Shown in pieces: positions 1 to 12,545 of a stretch of 64,000 nt of DNA. The position numbers and the translations under genes were made by a program. Each line of letters begins with the position of its first letter. Position 1 is the first letter of the stretch. Under the pieces are notes generated by a model. The model was not told where the DNA came from. It saw nothing but the letters and a program-made list of their open reading frames with translations, and made no database searches. The stretch lies in assembly GCF_002878395.1 (NCBI RefSeq), contig NC_061116.1, positions 126,244,976 through 126,308,975 of the forward strand, read 5' to 3'. Source of the stretch: Capsicum annuum (lineage: Eukaryota; Streptophyta; Magnoliopsida; Solanales; Solanaceae).

Positions 1-225
1 GGGGTTAGAAGAGGGGTTGTTTCTGGTGTGATGACATGGTTCACAGAGTTAGAGATTGTCCACAGGACGGACAAGGGCATCGTGACTATCACCCTCAGAC
101 CCAGACTCAGACTGTTAGTGCTCCAGTTCCAGCGACTCGCCCAGCCCCAACTCAAGGCGCCTCTTCTAGCAATGCTGGTGGGCAGCGCCAGAATAGATTT
201 TATGCTTTACCATCTCACTAGGAAC
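1..225 (+). pseudogene. gag: Element A gag C-terminus with CCHC zinc knuckle
   Basis: Tail of the nucleocapsid-like gag region that packages element RNA. A perfect C-X2-C-X4-H-X4-C knuckle is encoded at 18-59 (Cys 18-20, Cys 27-29, His 42-44, Cys 57-59), followed by a Pro/Gln/Thr-rich linker ending in an RFYAL motif near 190-215, as in Tekay-type gag-pol proteins. The frame continues toward the protease without a clear gag stop, as expected for a single gag-pol reading frame. The N-terminal gag domain lies outside the window. The metal ligands are intact, but the downstream polyprotein is interrupted. Confidence 0.85.
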
Positions 226-239
226 AGGAGGACTCTCTC

Positions 240-2090
240 GATATTGTTACTGGTATGCTTCGTATATTTCAGTTTGATGTGTATGCTTTGTTGGATCCTA
301 GATCCAATTTCTCATATGTTACACCTTTGATTGCTGTGAATTTTGAAATGAGTCCTGAGATTATTCCTGAGCCTATCCTAGTTTCTACCCCAGTGGGTGG
401 TTTGATTGTTTCCTAAAAAGTGTATAAAAAGTGTCCTGTTACCATTCTTCATAGAGTCTTGTTGGTTGATTTGATTGAGTTAGACATGGTAGATTTTGAT
501 ATAATTCTGGGTATGGACTGGCTGTATTCTTCTTATGCCTCTATTAATTGTCAGACCCGAGTGGTCAAGTTTCAGTTTTTGGGTGCATTCGTGTTTGAGT
601 GGTCTGGGAATTCTATGTCACCCAAGAGTCATTTTATCTCTTACCTCAAAGCTAAAAAGCTTATTTCCAAGGGGTGTATTTACTATTTGGTTAGAGTCAA
701 AGACACTGAGTCTGAGACTCCAACACTCCAGTCTGTTAACGTCGTTAATGAGTTTTCTGATGTATTTTCGGATGATCTCCTAGGGATACCTCCTGATAGA
801 GAGATAGAGTTTGGGATTGATTTTCTTCCTAATACTCAACCCATTTATATTCCTCCTTATCGTATGGCTCCTGCAGAACTTAAGGAGTTGAAAGAGCAAC
901 TCAAAGATCTACTAGATAAGGGTTTCATAAGGCCCAGTATTTCTCCTTGGGGTGCTCCTGTGTTGTTTGTGAGAAAGAAAGATGGCTCTTTGCGTATGTG
1001 CATTAATTACCGCCAACTGAATAAAGTCACCATAAAAAATAAGTACCCTCTTTCGAGAATAAATGATTTGTTTAACCAATTGCAAGGTGCAAGTTATTTC
1101 TCGAAGATAGACCTTCATTTCAGCTATCATCAACTCAAAGTTAGGGAGTGTGAATACCAAAAACCACTTTTTGAACTCTTTATGGCCATTTTAAGTTTCT
1201 TGTTATGTCTTTTGGGTTAACTAATGCCCCAACAGCTTTTATAGACCTCATGGATCGAGCTCTCATACCATATCTAGATATGTTTGTCATAGTGTTCATC
1301 GATGATATACTAGTGTACTCCCGTAGTGAGGATGAACATTCTGATCATCTCTGAACTGTCTTGCAAACCCTTAGAGATCACAAGTTGTTTGCCAAGTTTA
1401 GTAAGTTTGAGTTTTGTCTAAGGTCAGTTGCTTTTCTGGGTCATATCATTTCTTCCGAGGGATTAAAGTTGAACCCTAAACGACCGAAGCTATTAGAAAT
1501 TGGCCTAGACCTATTTCTCTAACTGATATTCAAAGTTTCTTAGGTTTAGCTGGCTATTACCGTAGTTTTGTTAAGGGTTTCTCCTTTATAGCATCTCCTA
1601 TGACTCGGTTGACCCAAAAGAAAGTGAAGTTCTTGTGGTCCGAATCTTGTGAGAAGAGTTTTCAGGAGTTGAAGACTCGACTCACTTCAGCCCCTATTTT
1701 GACTTTTCCTGATGGTGTTGATGGTTTTGTGGTGTACTATGATGCTTCAAGAGTTGGGTTGGGTTGCGTATTGATGCAGAAGGGTAAAGTGATAGCTTAT
1801 GCTTCTAGACAGTTGGAACCCCATGAAAAAAATTACCCTAACCATGACCTTGAGTTGGCTGCTGTTGTGTTTGATTTGAAAATCTGGAGACATCATTTGT
1901 ATGGTATCCATGTTGACGTTTTCACTGATCATAAGAGTCTGCAGTATGTAATAGAGAGAATTGAATCTTAGGCAGAGATGATGGTTAGAATTATTAAAGG
2001 ACTATGATATGAGTGTGCTGGACCATCTGGGCAAGGCCAATGTTGTGGCAGATGCCCTAAGTAGAGTGTCCATGGGTAGTATTTCGCATG
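240..2090 (+). pseudogene. pol: Element A pol, protease-RT-RNase H part, broken
   Basis: Encodes the aspartic protease, reverse transcriptase and RNase H of element A. The protease site near 294-305 reads Asp-Pro-Arg, where the family has Asp-X-Gly. The PR tail (ILGMDWL, about 508-528) and the RT N-terminus ([16 protein letters not shown]) are open from 420 to about 1155. A frameshift there moves the RT palm into another frame, where FIDDIL (about 1296-1313) retains both catalytic Asp. A TGA interrupts the frame just after, around 1350. A second frameshift lies near 1478. RNase H is open at 1600-1971 ([25 protein letters not shown]), then a stop. It cannot be translated as one protein. Confidence 0.9.
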
Positions 2091-2329
2091 TGGCAGAAGG
2101 TAAAAAAGAGTTGGCTCGTGATGTACATCATTTGGCTAGATTGAGAGTTAGGTTGTTTGAATCTGCTGAAGGTAGTATAGGGGTTCAGAGTAGTTCCGAA
2201 TACTCCTTGGTTTCAGAAGTAAAGGAAAATCAATAATTAGATGCTAGTTTGGTCAGACTGAAGGAGTTAGTCAAGGACCAAAAAGTAGAGGTTTTCTCCC
2301 AAGAGAGAGATAGTGTGTTGAGATTGTAG

Positions 2330-3670
2330 GGTAGATTGTGTGTCCCGAATGTTGATGATTTGAGATAGAGGATTATGGCTAAAGCGCACGGGGTGCAATA
2401 TTCTATTCATCCTGGTGCCACCAAGATGTATCGAGACTTGCGGGAAATCTATTGGTGAAGTGGCATGAAGAAAGATTTATCAGCGTTTGTAGCTAAGTGT
2501 GTAACATGCCAACAGGTTAAGGTTGAACACCAAAGACCTGGTGGTATAATGCAAGAGTTTAGTATTCCCACCTGGAAGTGGGAAGAGATAAATATAGACT
2601 TCGTGATTGGTTTACCTCCTTCCCGACGCCATCATGATTCCATTTGGGTTGTGGTTGATAGGTTGATTTAGTCTGCTCATTTCTTGCCTGTTCATACTTT
2701 ATATACTGCTGACGATTATGCTAGATTGTATATCTGAGAGCTAGTCAGACTGCATATAGTTCCCTTGTCTATCATTTCGGATAGGGGTACTCAGTTCACT
2801 TTGCAATTTTGGAAAGCTTTTCAGAAGGGTCTTGGTACCGAAGTGCTTTTGAGTTTTATTTTTCATTCGCAGACCGATGGTCAGGCTGAGCGGACCATCC
2901 AGACCTTAAAGGATATGCTGAGAGCTTGTGCACTTGACTTTAAGGGAAGTCGGAATGATCACTTACCGTTGATAGAGTTTGCTTACAATAACAGTTTCCA
3001 CTCTAGTATTGGCATGGCTCCGTTTGAAGCCTTATATAGGAGGAAGTTTAGATCACCCATAGGTTGGTTTGAGGTGGGTGAAGCGGCTGTGAATGGTCCT
3101 GATTCGATATTTGAGGCTATGGAAAAAGTTACGTTGATTAGGGAAAGGTTGAAAATTGCGTAGAGTCATCAGAAGTCATATGCGGATGTTAGAAGGAGAG
3201 ACCTTGAGTTTGACGTTGGTGACCTAGTGTATCTAAAAATTTCACCCATGAGGAGGGTGAAGAGATTTGGAAAGAAGGGGAAGCTTAGTCCCCATTATGT
3301 TGTTCCTTACAAAATTCTTAGCCGTGTTGGTAAGGTAGCTTATGAGGTCGAGTTGCCTTTCGAGTTGTCCTCTGTTCATCCAATATTCCATGTCTCCATG
3401 CTTAGAAAGTATATTAGCGATGCTGTGGTAGTGGATTCCTCTGTGAGTGCTGACATTCAAGAAAATCTTTCTTTTGATGAGATTCCTGTTGAAATTCTTG
3501 ATTTCAGTATCCGAAGACTAAGGAACAAAGAAGTTCCCTTGGTTAAGGTGTTGTGGCGAAACCAATCTGTTGAGGGTGCAACTTGGGAAGCTGAGGCGGA
3601 TATGCAATCCAAGTACCCGCACCTATTTTTTGCGAACTTCGATCAAGCCAAAGGTACCGTTCTTTCCTAA
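2330..3670 (+). pseudogene. int: Element A integrase with chromodomain-type C-terminus, broken by stops
   Basis: Integrase for inserting cDNA into the host genome. The HHCC zinc-binding domain is at about 2390-2520 (IHPGATKMY, then CVTCQQVK). The catalytic core keeps the D,D35E triad: Asp 2597-2599, Asp 2780-2782 and Glu 2888-2890, with 35 residues between the last two. In-frame stops occur near 2458, 2669 and 2735, and one near 3161. The C-terminus (3227-3670) has the GKKGKLSPHY motif, a VHPIFHVSMLRKY segment and a chromodomain-like end (LVKVLWRNQSVEGATWE), thought in chromoviruses to guide insertion into heterochromatin. The individual domains are well preserved but cannot be joined without readthrough. 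Confidence 0.92.
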
Positions 3671-3883
3671 ATCATGCACTTTTGATAAAAGTTGCAGCAG
3701 TTCAGCTGTCATTTATTATGTGTTCAGCTGTAGTTTCTTGAACTTATGCATTTATGTTGCATTCAGAGTGAGAAACAATATGGTGATGAGTCTAACGAAT
3801 GGTTTCAATTGTATTCTATATTCCCTATCTAATCTTGGAATGTCTAGCATTATTTGAGGTTGAATGTTTCCAAGGGGGGATGA
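3671..3883 (+). promoter_or_regulatory. Element A 3' untranslated region and polypurine tract
   Basis: Short non-coding spacer after the integrase stop. It ends in a G-rich purine run (CAAGGGGGGA, 3871-3880) directly before the LTR, the primer for plus-strand DNA synthesis. The same arrangement (purine run, about 5 nt, then TGTAA) is seen before the B 3' LTR and, with decay, before LTR D, which supports 3884 as the LTR start. The alternative start is 3881 (TGATG). Confidence 0.8.
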
Positions 3884-6124
3884 TGTAATACCCCGGAAAA
3901 TTTTTCATTAAAATTTTGTGCGTAAATGTGTTGGGTTCTATATTCTAGAATGAATTATAAAATTTTCGTGCGGAATGTCTTAGATTATGACCCACCATTG
4001 CATAGAGTATCAAATAAGCTTTCCAAAGATATGTGTATTATCCGAAACAGACACCCGAGCGATGAGTTAGAACATTCCAATCGAACCATGAATAGTAGTG
4101 AACAGTAAAACGTGCATGAAAAATTACTAAGGCCTGGCGTATTTTTGCTCCAACTTTAAACAATCATAAGTCCTTGTACATAATGATCTGTGTGATCTAC
4201 TGTATATCAACGGAAATTTCTATGAGTCCTCTTTCCAATGAAATTGGTTTCATCCAATTTGAATATTGGAGTAAAACTTTATGGTTGATCTACTTCAGAC
4301 TATCAAAACAGTCCACCAAAGGACAGATTCAAGAATTATTTGATTTTTAGGGGCGTTTTGGTCATTCCCCCTCACTCGACATCCGTCCAAACCCTATATT
4401 AAAGCCTATTAGAAGTATTATATGTTATATTTCATCAAATTCCCTCAAAAACAAAACCCTAAGCTCCTATATCCAACTTCAAGAACCTCCAAAGTTCACC
4501 GTTAATTCTACAAATTTATTCAAGATTCCAAGTTCCTAGTTCAAGAACTCCAAGAACCATCATTCAAAGGCACGATTAACATCTCAAAAATGAGTATCGA
4601 TCTAAAGTTTATCATTCAAGGTATGTGGGGGTTTTCAATATGAACTGTCTTTCGTTCTTGTGCCCAAAAGTAATTTTCTTTACAAAGGCATGATTTTTAT
4701 TTGATTTTTACGAATTTGAAGCATGAACCCATATCTTATGATGATTATTATGAAATCTTGATGTTTATGATTTTGAAAGATGAATTTACATGTGTGGAGA
4801 TATAAAGCATGCATCTTGAATGATATTTATCATGATTTTGATATTTGGGTGGTGAATCCCCATTGGAAATTGTGTTTTTTTAGAAAGTGTGTGTTATAAG
4901 CACGTTGATGTTGAATATTGAGATATTTTGAATGATTTGACCTTTTGGTCTTAATGGAGTTGTTTTGAACTCGAGTGTGAAAAAAATCCACAACGTGGTT
5001 GATTTTGATAGATGGGAAGCATCATGGCTCCCGATGTATATTTATATATTAATGAAATTATTTTGTTATAGATTGTCTTTGAAATAATATGAGCTAAGTC
5101 CGGGAGAAATCTTTAGCACCGAGTGGGAGGTATAAAGCAACCTTACTTCCCTTGAACTATGTGCCCCCGTAGGAGTGAGCCTGAGGCTGATTTATATAGT
5201 GATCACTAATTTCTGTGGATTTGATATTGATAGTCCTACTCCGATGGAAAGGATAGGACGGCTCTCCCTAACGTGGGTTGTACGTTGAACTCCATGTAGC
5301 TCACATGGTTTATGTTGGTTATAGGATCTCCCAGTGTGTGTGTGTTTCCTTGTGTCTATGACGAATGGTGAAGTGATTTGAAAGTGGAATTGTGAAAGTT
5401 ATTATTTCGAAAGATTTAAATGATATTTATATTATGAGAATTGATATTCTTGATGAACTGAAAGTGATTGACAAATTATATGATGACTCACATGTGTTAT
5501 TATACTTATTTCATCCTCTCATGATTATGATGATTTTCTTTGGGCTAATTGAGTCTTTCATACATCCGACATATTTCTTATTAATATTTATGATGATGAT
5601 ATTTATACAACTATATACACCCCCATATACTCAGTTCCTTTCCATGGTACTGACGTACATCTTCGGATGTGGGCTGCATTTTCTCGGAATGTAGGTTCAA
5701 GTGCTCAGTTCCAGGTTCGACAGTGATTCTTCGGGAACGCTGTTCTATATCCTCCGTTGTGGTGACTCCTCATGTTTTGAGGACGTGATGTCTAATGTTG
5801 GTTTCACGGAATTGTTTACATTTAATAACTGAGTTGGAGTCAGTTGGGGCATGTCTCAATGGTTTGCTGGTTTTATTGATTTTCTTAGAGGCTTGTCAAA
5901 CTAGTATAGATGTTAGGAGTTGACTAATAAGTCGTATTTTGTTATCCTTTTGAAATTCTTTTATTCTTGGATGATGATTACTCTGTTGATATTTGAGGGT
6001 TATTTATGGAAACCCCGTTAATTTGTGTTGAACTAAATGAAAATGGCTCAAAGGGTTAGCTTGGGGCTACTCGTAGCCTCAAGCACCATATGATGCTTCG
6101 GGACCCATTTTCTAGGGCGTTGCA
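3884..6124 (+). repeat. 3' LTR of element A
   Basis: About 2.24 kb long. It begins TGTAATACCCC next to the polypurine tract and ends in GCGTTGCA. The inner layout is typical of Tekay LTRs: short GC-rich start, a GTATGTGGGGG segment near 4620, an AT-rich middle, a CCTACTCC/ACGTGGG block near 5235-5290, and a conserved end (GGTTAGCTTGGGGCTACTC, then CTTCGGGACCC). Short ORFs inside are incidental. LTR C, LTR B and LTR D share this layout at low similarity. Confidence 0.85.
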
Positions 6125-7519
6125 TTATCTCATTTCAAGATTTAGGAAAATCATTCTATCTCAAATGGAAAAGTATTCTAGATTAAGGAAATAACTTATC
6201 TCAAAGCTTTATGAAAAGTACTATATCAAGAGAAGATACTTTCATTTAGGGAAATAACCCACCTTAAGGAAGAACTTTAGTTAGGGAACAACTTTGAAAT
6301 TCCACCATTTAGGAAAATAACTCATAGGAAGGGAAAATAAGTATCAAATTTCAAAGTTTAAAAGGGCAAGGAAATTTATCGTAACCGACATAAACCATGC
6401 GAGCTACCTGGAGTCCAACATTTTGTCCTCCTAAGGAGGAGACCCCATGTTGGGGAGGAGCATCATACTCTTGACAGGGAGTATAACCTAGTTCTAGTGA
6501 TTACTAAACAAAACTCGGCCTCAGGGCCAATCATAATCATAATAAACTTAGCCTCAGGCCCAACCAACGGTGGCACATAGTTTTGGGGTAAGAAACCATA
6601 GTGACTTACCCGCTCAGTGATAAGTACTACTCCCTTTAGATTATCTACGCTCATCTCACAAAAATTCACTTTTAGAATAATCTCATGGTTCGCCACGAAC
6701 CCAATAATCAAATCGATAATCTCATATGATGAAGTGGATTTCAAAGCTTTTGGACCATTAGGTCAATTCGTTTTTCAATCATCTCAAAATGCTCAAATCA
6801 TGAGTGCTTATAGCAGAAGAGTTCATAATTTCACAAGTCTCAAATAGGGCTTACTAACCCATAATTCAATCTCAAGTTAAATCTCATCAAAAGCATAATA
6901 TATAGCATATAGATTCATAAATCATGTGGAAATCTTGGAATTTCAGTAATTTATTTCAAAATCTCAATATAGTCATATGCTTCAATATCTCAACATTGCA
7001 AATATTAGCTTCTCAAGGAGTAAAATCATGGGGTTTATACCCAGCTGTAAATTCTCAATAAAACATGCAAAAATCATGCCATTTGACTCTTAATTCATAG
7101 GAAATATCAAGATAATGCATTCAATAATAATGGGTGAAAAACCCCAATTCAAATTCACCATGACACGAAGCCATCGCATTTTCCCACTAGTTGGGACCTG
7201 GAACCTCAGTGCGACGTGCCAATAGTGTGGAGTTCCACTAGAATTTGACAATTGTCAAAGCACTAAAATGATACAGTTTTATGACTAGGTCTTAAATTAG
7301 CCATAACTTCTTACCTAGGTATCAGATTTGGGCGAATCTTTATATCGATGGAAAGCTTATCAAATTTACCACGGTGATAAAAAGTCAAAATTAGGGAAAT
7401 TCTATCTGGTTAACACAATACTCACTTAGAGTCATTCCTATATCTTTTAGAGCCAGAATTACGCTTCATTCGACACGCTCTAAGGCTCAAACTATGAAAG
7501 AACTTTGCGGGATCTTACA
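6125..7519 (-). repeat. Partial LTR of family B, minus strand
   Basis: The reverse complement matches the first half of the LTRs at 51183 and 57310, segment by segment. It includes the TGTAAGATCCCGCAAAG start (whose complement ends at 7519), the GAGGCTGA / GGCCTGAGGC repeats, the CTTAGGAGGACAAAATGTTGG block and the closing AGCTATTTTCCTAAAT region. The LTR's second half is missing because element A's LTR end abuts at 6124. Most likely A inserted here and the other half lies to the left of the window. It is the third copy of this LTR family in the window. Confidence 0.85.
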
Positions 7520-7868
7520 TTATAATTTTGTTCGGCAAATTTAGCTTTATATACGTTTTAAATCAGTTGCTCAAGTAGTATGCCAGTACATGGGTTAACT
7601 TGGGATCACTTGTGATTCTGAGTACCGCATTAGAACTAGGGCAGTCTCGAGTCATGTCAAACTTTATATTAGATCAAAATATTCAAGTGTCCTAGGGTGT
7701 TTATGAAGACATGGATAGTAGTCTTTTAAAATTGTACAAAGATGAATGTACTTTTATTTGAGAGTCTAAAGGGAATTTAAGAAATGTCTCCCTTCTTTCA
7801 TATCTCAGATTGTGTTGTAGAGATTTTCCCTAAAACTTCTACACATTCTTACGTTACTCTATTCATGT
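7520..7868 (+). repeat. LTR end and leader of an old Tekay-type element (N)
   Basis: 7575-7665 resembles the closing LTR segment of this group (GGTTAACTTGGGATCACTTG, then GGGCAGTCTCGAGTCATGTCA). It is followed by a decayed leader with GTGTCCTAGGGTGTTTATGAAG, typical of the region between primer site and gag in Tekay-type elements. The primer site itself is not recognisable. Its boundary with the minus-strand B LTR at 7519 is abrupt, so the upstream part of this LTR is missing. Confidence 0.5.
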
Positions 7869-8740
7869 ATGCCTTATTTTTGAGGTAATAGAAATAATAA
7901 AGCTGAAATTCCTACTAATAGAGTTCTTGAGACAATCTCCACAGACTATTTGAGATTGTATGCAGACTTAAAAGGATGCCATCATTGACTTTAAGTTCCA
8001 AACTTTAAAAGAGTTTGTTCTTATTTATGAAAATCATGCATTGATCCAAGGATAGATGTTCCCTCAAATTTTTTCGCAGAATTTTATGACAACATATTAG
8101 CTAAAGTTAAAAGCATGAACCCAGAAGCTTAGCAGCAGTAAAGTAGGGGTAGTATTTATCTGAATTTAGTAGATTATGTATCCATGGATCCAGAATGGTG
8201 TTTTGTAGTTTGTTTAATAGAACTTTAAGAGAAATTTCTCAGTTAAGGGGACATAGAGTACGTTTATGCTTTAGTCGGTATAGAGATTAGGCAGTGCCCA
8301 CAATGAAATAGGAGCTTGATAAAGTTTAGAATGTTTATCAAATTTTGTGTGGATTAGTGTTTAATGATTCCTATCCAGTAGCACTAAGTTAGTATAGTTC
8401 ATTAAATATTTGGGGATATCCATTTTAAGTGTTAAAATCTAAGTTTGAATCTTGGATAATTGAGCTAATAGAAAGAAGAGTTGAAGATTCTAAGCTAGTA
8501 AGTGTTTGAGTTATTATATGATGACATTGGACATATAGAAAGTAATGAGTTCTATCTCAGAAGGTAGTATTAGCAATGGGTTTTACAATTTAAGATATAG
8601 TCTTTCAAGGTGAGTTTATTATTTATGTGTATTTTAATATCTCAAACTCTAGAGTAAAGTTGTTTTAGTTCAGTTTAGAGTTTATTAAAGGGGTTTGCAA
8701 ACTTAGAATAATGGATAAAATCTAAGGGGGGTGATAGAAA
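7869..8740 (+). pseudogene. gag: Decayed gag start of element N
   Basis: An ATG at 7869-7871 opens a stretch whose conceptual product starts like Tekay-type gag: M-P, a stop, then GNRNNKAEIPTNRV, matching the basic MPPRR-like start followed by an N/K-rich segment. The match fades after about 40 codons and stops are frequent. A G run (AAGGGGGGTGATAG, about 8726-8745) might be a polypurine tract with an LTR start after it, but I could not confirm a second LTR. The remainder shows no recognisable domain. Confidence 0.4.
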
Positions 8741-10330
8741 AAGGAACTAAGTAAAGTTTTTAGATTCTAGTAATGATTCTAGTGAGTTCTAGAACAATGG
8801 TAGGAAAGGAAGATACCCAACCTTTTTTATCTTGGTTCAAATTTTTTTATTCCAGTCATCACGACATCTACTCATGTCTTACAAGTTATCTCTATGATAG
8901 CTCATATTCGTGCACTTTCCATAGAATTAATTATGTATGTTCCCAGTTCCTAGTATGAGGATTTCCAGTTCTCTTAGAATTAAAAATCATATTCCATGAA
9001 TTTATGAACTCCAAACACAAGTTATGCAGCTCATGACTGATGTACTCATGTTTTACAATGTGTTCAGTTCCCATAACTCATTGTGCACCTTTAATTATCA
9101 GTGAAAATTTGTAGTATTGCATGTATGTACTTAGTTTAAATCTCTTTAATTAATACATACCTTTGATACTCTATTTCTCAGGCCTCAGTTATGTGCCAAA
9201 GTTATGTATAGAATTCTTTTACGCTTCAGGACCTCATGTTCTAACCTTTCATTAACCTCTCCTTATGATATAACAGTGGTGATGAACAATTATTTATATA
9301 GGAGATAGTAAATATTCCTTGTTAGGGAAATATTAGTGTATGCTTGTTTTATCTAATGTTATAAGTGTGAACGAAGATTGAGGCAATACTTTGTTATACA
9401 TCATGGTCATTTGAGAATTCCTTGCGTGTTTGCTTAAGAATAGTGCAAGAAAGTTGTTATTGATAGAGGTATTAGACCATATAGAAAAATTCCTAGGTGG
9501 GTTGGTTTCCTAGAAGTTCATATGTGGTTATAATGATGGTCTTGAATTCCATGTTGGTATATATGTGGATGAATTCAATGTGCATTAGTGATCTCTTAGT
9601 AAGAGGTTGAAGTTAGGTATTTTAGTGGTAAAGTGTATTATTTTTGATATAAGGCTTTGAAAACACATAGGATATTCAATCCATGGTTTAGGCAATTATT
9701 ATGGTATATGTGGGGTACCTTGTGAATTTTAGTAGGTTTGAACATGGTGAGAGAATTTAGTTTAGCTCATACTTTAGTAGATAGAGTTATCAATGCCCAT
9801 GTGAAGATTATAAATGGTGTCAAATGAAGGATAGTATTTAAGAGAAAAAGCATAGTTTAGGGAGTAGAAGTCGGGCAAAGCCTAAGAGATAGTAGTTGCA
9901 TTGCCTAAGGCATAGTAATTCTACCCTAGCTTATGTTTTTTTATAGGCCTATAGTCCATGTTATGGAGTTGTAGCCATGTTTTAATTCCCTATTCAGATA
10001 TCTTAAAAAGATCATGCCCAAAATTCTTTGCTCCCTAATTTTATTAAAACTTCCTAGAAAGGGAATTGATGAAATACTCCACTTGAGTATATACTCCAGT
10101 TGAGTATATACTTTTAATATGAGTCCCATCTTTCCATCTAGTTTTACTATCCAAATATTCATGAATATGTGACACCATATAGTTTTGCGCTAGAATTCTA
10201 ACCATTGTTCCTAGATGTATAAACTTTAATCTAATGATTTGTATATTAATACATGTCATGATCATTATTGTAGTGTATGAAGTGTTCTTGAGGTGAAAGA
10301 TATTCATAGAATTCACTTATAGGAAAGTTA
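8741..10330. other. Unassigned AT-rich repeat debris
   Basis: I see no coding region or element boundary I can defend. A GTGTTCAGTTCCC segment near 9060 resembles the 3' untranslated region of Tekay-type elements. A short 17-bp tandem duplication occurs at 10079-10112. It is probably the remains of one or more old retroelements. Confidence 0.4.
10079..10112. repeat. 17-bp tandem duplication with palindromic core
   Basis: CCACTTGAGTATATACT is followed at once by CCAGTTGAGTATATACT (one mismatch). Each copy contains the palindrome AGTATATACT. It is small, with no evident function. Confidence 0.75.
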
Positions 10331-12545
10331 AGCTAAGAGCCTTTGTTTTGTCCAAAGTTTGGTATTTGATTTAAAAAGGGTCTATTTTGAATGCATGTAA
10401 CTTTTAACATATGTCAAATTTTTCAGCTGAAGACCCACCAAATTGTAGATAATTGAATCCGCTTTCCAACGATACCAATTTTTCCTTAATCCAATACTTG
10501 AGCAAAAAGTTATGGCTTTTTCCATTAGAGGCAATGAGTGAGGGTGACATGTCCGGGTCGTGGCCTCTTCTCCCCCTGGATAAAGTGGGCGACTCCTAGT
10601 CCATTCCCCTGCTATTTTAAGCTTCTTAAGGGTCACGCGGAACTATGTTCCTTTTCCCTAAACCCCAAACATCAAAGGTATGATTTATCACATCCAAAAG
10701 GGCCTTATTTGCCCATCTTTTTCATGATTTGCTCTCAAGAAACCCTCATTCTATTCCAAGAAAAATTCAAGCTTCATTCTCAAGAAACTAAAGGATTCAA
10801 TCTCTTAATTCCAAGAAAACCCTCAATAAATCTCCATGGAATAATCTAATTAACGTATGTGGGGTTATGAACAAGAATAGTTCTTTCATCCTTCTGCCCC
10901 AAAACTAGTTTTTAAAGATGAATTTACAAGAGTTTCAATTTAGGGTTCTTAACCAATTATCATTACGTGAAGATTATGATGTTACAAGTGATTTAAATGT
11001 AGAAATACATGTCTATTTTTACATCTTTATACGCATAATATGATTTTAAAGATTTCCAATTGAGTTTTAAGCATGATATTGTGATTTTGATTTCATTACT
11101 TTTATATTGTTGACATATTTCAAGAAGTATATTAAGCATGATATTTTTCTATGAATTTGCATGAGTTTAAAGTATGGGTTTTTAAAATACCTAAGTTTAA
11201 GTAATGATATCTCAACAAGATTATGATTTTGAGCCTCTTTTACAAATTGTTTACCAAGATTTAATAAAGAAACTTGATCTTTTGATCCTAAGGTAAGATA
11301 AGGAATCCACATTCTTCATACAGTTTGAGATTTAAAGAAAGAGAAGCATAATTGATTTTCATTATAAAGCCTTGTGCTATTTTAAGGTGGATTTTCTAAA
11401 GTTCTGAGCAAAAGAATAGTAGTATATTTAGCACCGAATTGGGTTTGATTCTAAGGTCTCATGCCCCAAAATTAGGTGCCACCTTAGGATTGAGATTAAG
11501 TGCCCATAGAAGTCAGTGATCGCTTAAGATAAGATTATACTCCTTGGCGAGAGTTTGACACCTCTTCCCAACGTGAGATTTTCCCATTAGGGAAACATGA
11601 TGTTGGACATCATGATAGCTCACATGGTGTATGTCGGTTAGAAGAACCTCCCAAAGCCCCTAAGTCTTAAATTAAAATGTCGGAACAATTTTGAGAAAAC
11701 TAAGTGTAAAGGCTTACAAATTTACTTAGACATTGTCCTACTTAAGACTTCAGTTATCAAATGTTAGCTTAAAGTTTTAAGATTTATAAAAGTTATCCCC
11801 TTTCACTTAGCTTGCATGATTTGAAGGACAAAATAAGAGTAGGGTTTATTAGAACTAAGTTTGGTGGCTCACAAAAAATTCTTTTATGCTTTGTTATTCA
11901 TGATTTATGATTTGTCAGCTTTTATTATTAAAGCTAAGATGAGTCACTCACATTTAGTATGCCGTTTTTGAAAGTTTATTTGACTTATTTCATTTATTGT
12001 TTTACTTATACATTCACACCCATTTACTCAGTACATTTCAAAAGTATTGATCTACATATATGTCTATGCGCTACATTATTTAATAATGTAGGTTCGGGTG
12101 CTTAGTTCAAATAGCGTAATTGACCGTGGGCATCTCTATCTACATCCCGACATTTGGTGATTCTTCATGGTTCGAGGACCCATTTATTCAGGCTTTCAAC
12201 TTTATGCAGTATTTTCTTAGTTGTTTTCAATTTAGTTCAAGTCAGATGGGGTCCAGTCCCAGCGACTCTCTAGTTAATAAGAGTAGAGGCTTGTTAGACT
12301 ATTAGAAATATTTCCCATTTCTAGTGTTGGCTGATTAGATTTTTAAGCTAAGCACTTTCAAACATTATATTCATTTAAACTTAGTTAAATTAAGAAAGTA
12401 AATGCAGTATTTCAGTAGATTCACATGACTAAGTTACCTTTATTACAAGTTTTCGAACTAGTAGAAGGCTTACAGGATTAACTTGGGGCTACTCGTATTC
12501 CTGAGCACCGTGTGATGTCTCGGGACACATTTTTGGGTTGTTACA
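10330..12545 (+). repeat. LTR C, 5' LTR of a Tekay-type element (start uncertain)
   Basis: The right end is clear: GGTTAACTTGGGGCTACTCG, then GAGCACCGTGTGATGTCTCGGGAC and a terminal TTGTTACA at 12545, followed 5 nt later by a primer-binding site. Internally it has the GTATGTGGGGTTATGAAC segment (about 10855), the TCACATGGTGTATGTCGG block (about 11609) and the ATGTAGGTTCGGGTGCT segment (about 12085) also found in LTRs A and B. The left limit is inferred from where LTR-like order begins and may be off by several hundred bases. Confidence 0.7.

Larger units (their letters stand above)
1..6124 (+). mobile_element. Element A: Ty3/gypsy Tekay/Del-type chromovirus, 5' end outside window
   Basis: Plus-strand retrotransposon running off the left edge. 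Visible order is gag zinc knuckle, PR, RT, RNase H, integrase, chromodomain, polypurine tract and 3' LTR, the Ty3/gypsy order (integrase after RNase H). A chromodomain-type integrase tail places it in the chromoviruses, and the protein motifs are of the Tekay/Del type (family knowledge). The coding part is broken by several stops and at least two frameshifts, so it is non-functional. Its right end abuts a minus-strand family-B LTR with no spacer, which suggests insertion into that LTR. The 5' LTR, primer site and target duplication cannot be seen. Confidence 0.93.

Noticed and set aside
912..1160. Minus-strand open stretch across RT of element A
   Set aside because: It is antisense to a recognisable RT domain. 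The same applies to minus-strand stretches at 1747, 3242, 25155, 53992, 54240 and 55879.
7520..10330. A complete element with LTRs at 7520 and 8742
   Set aside because: A leader and gag start are visible and a G run at about 8731 might be a polypurine tract, but I could not match the following sequence to the LTR fragment at 7520-7665.
10538..10849. 103-codon open stretch in LTR C
   Set aside because: It lies within the LTR, has no recognisable domain, and has no counterpart kept open in sister LTRs.
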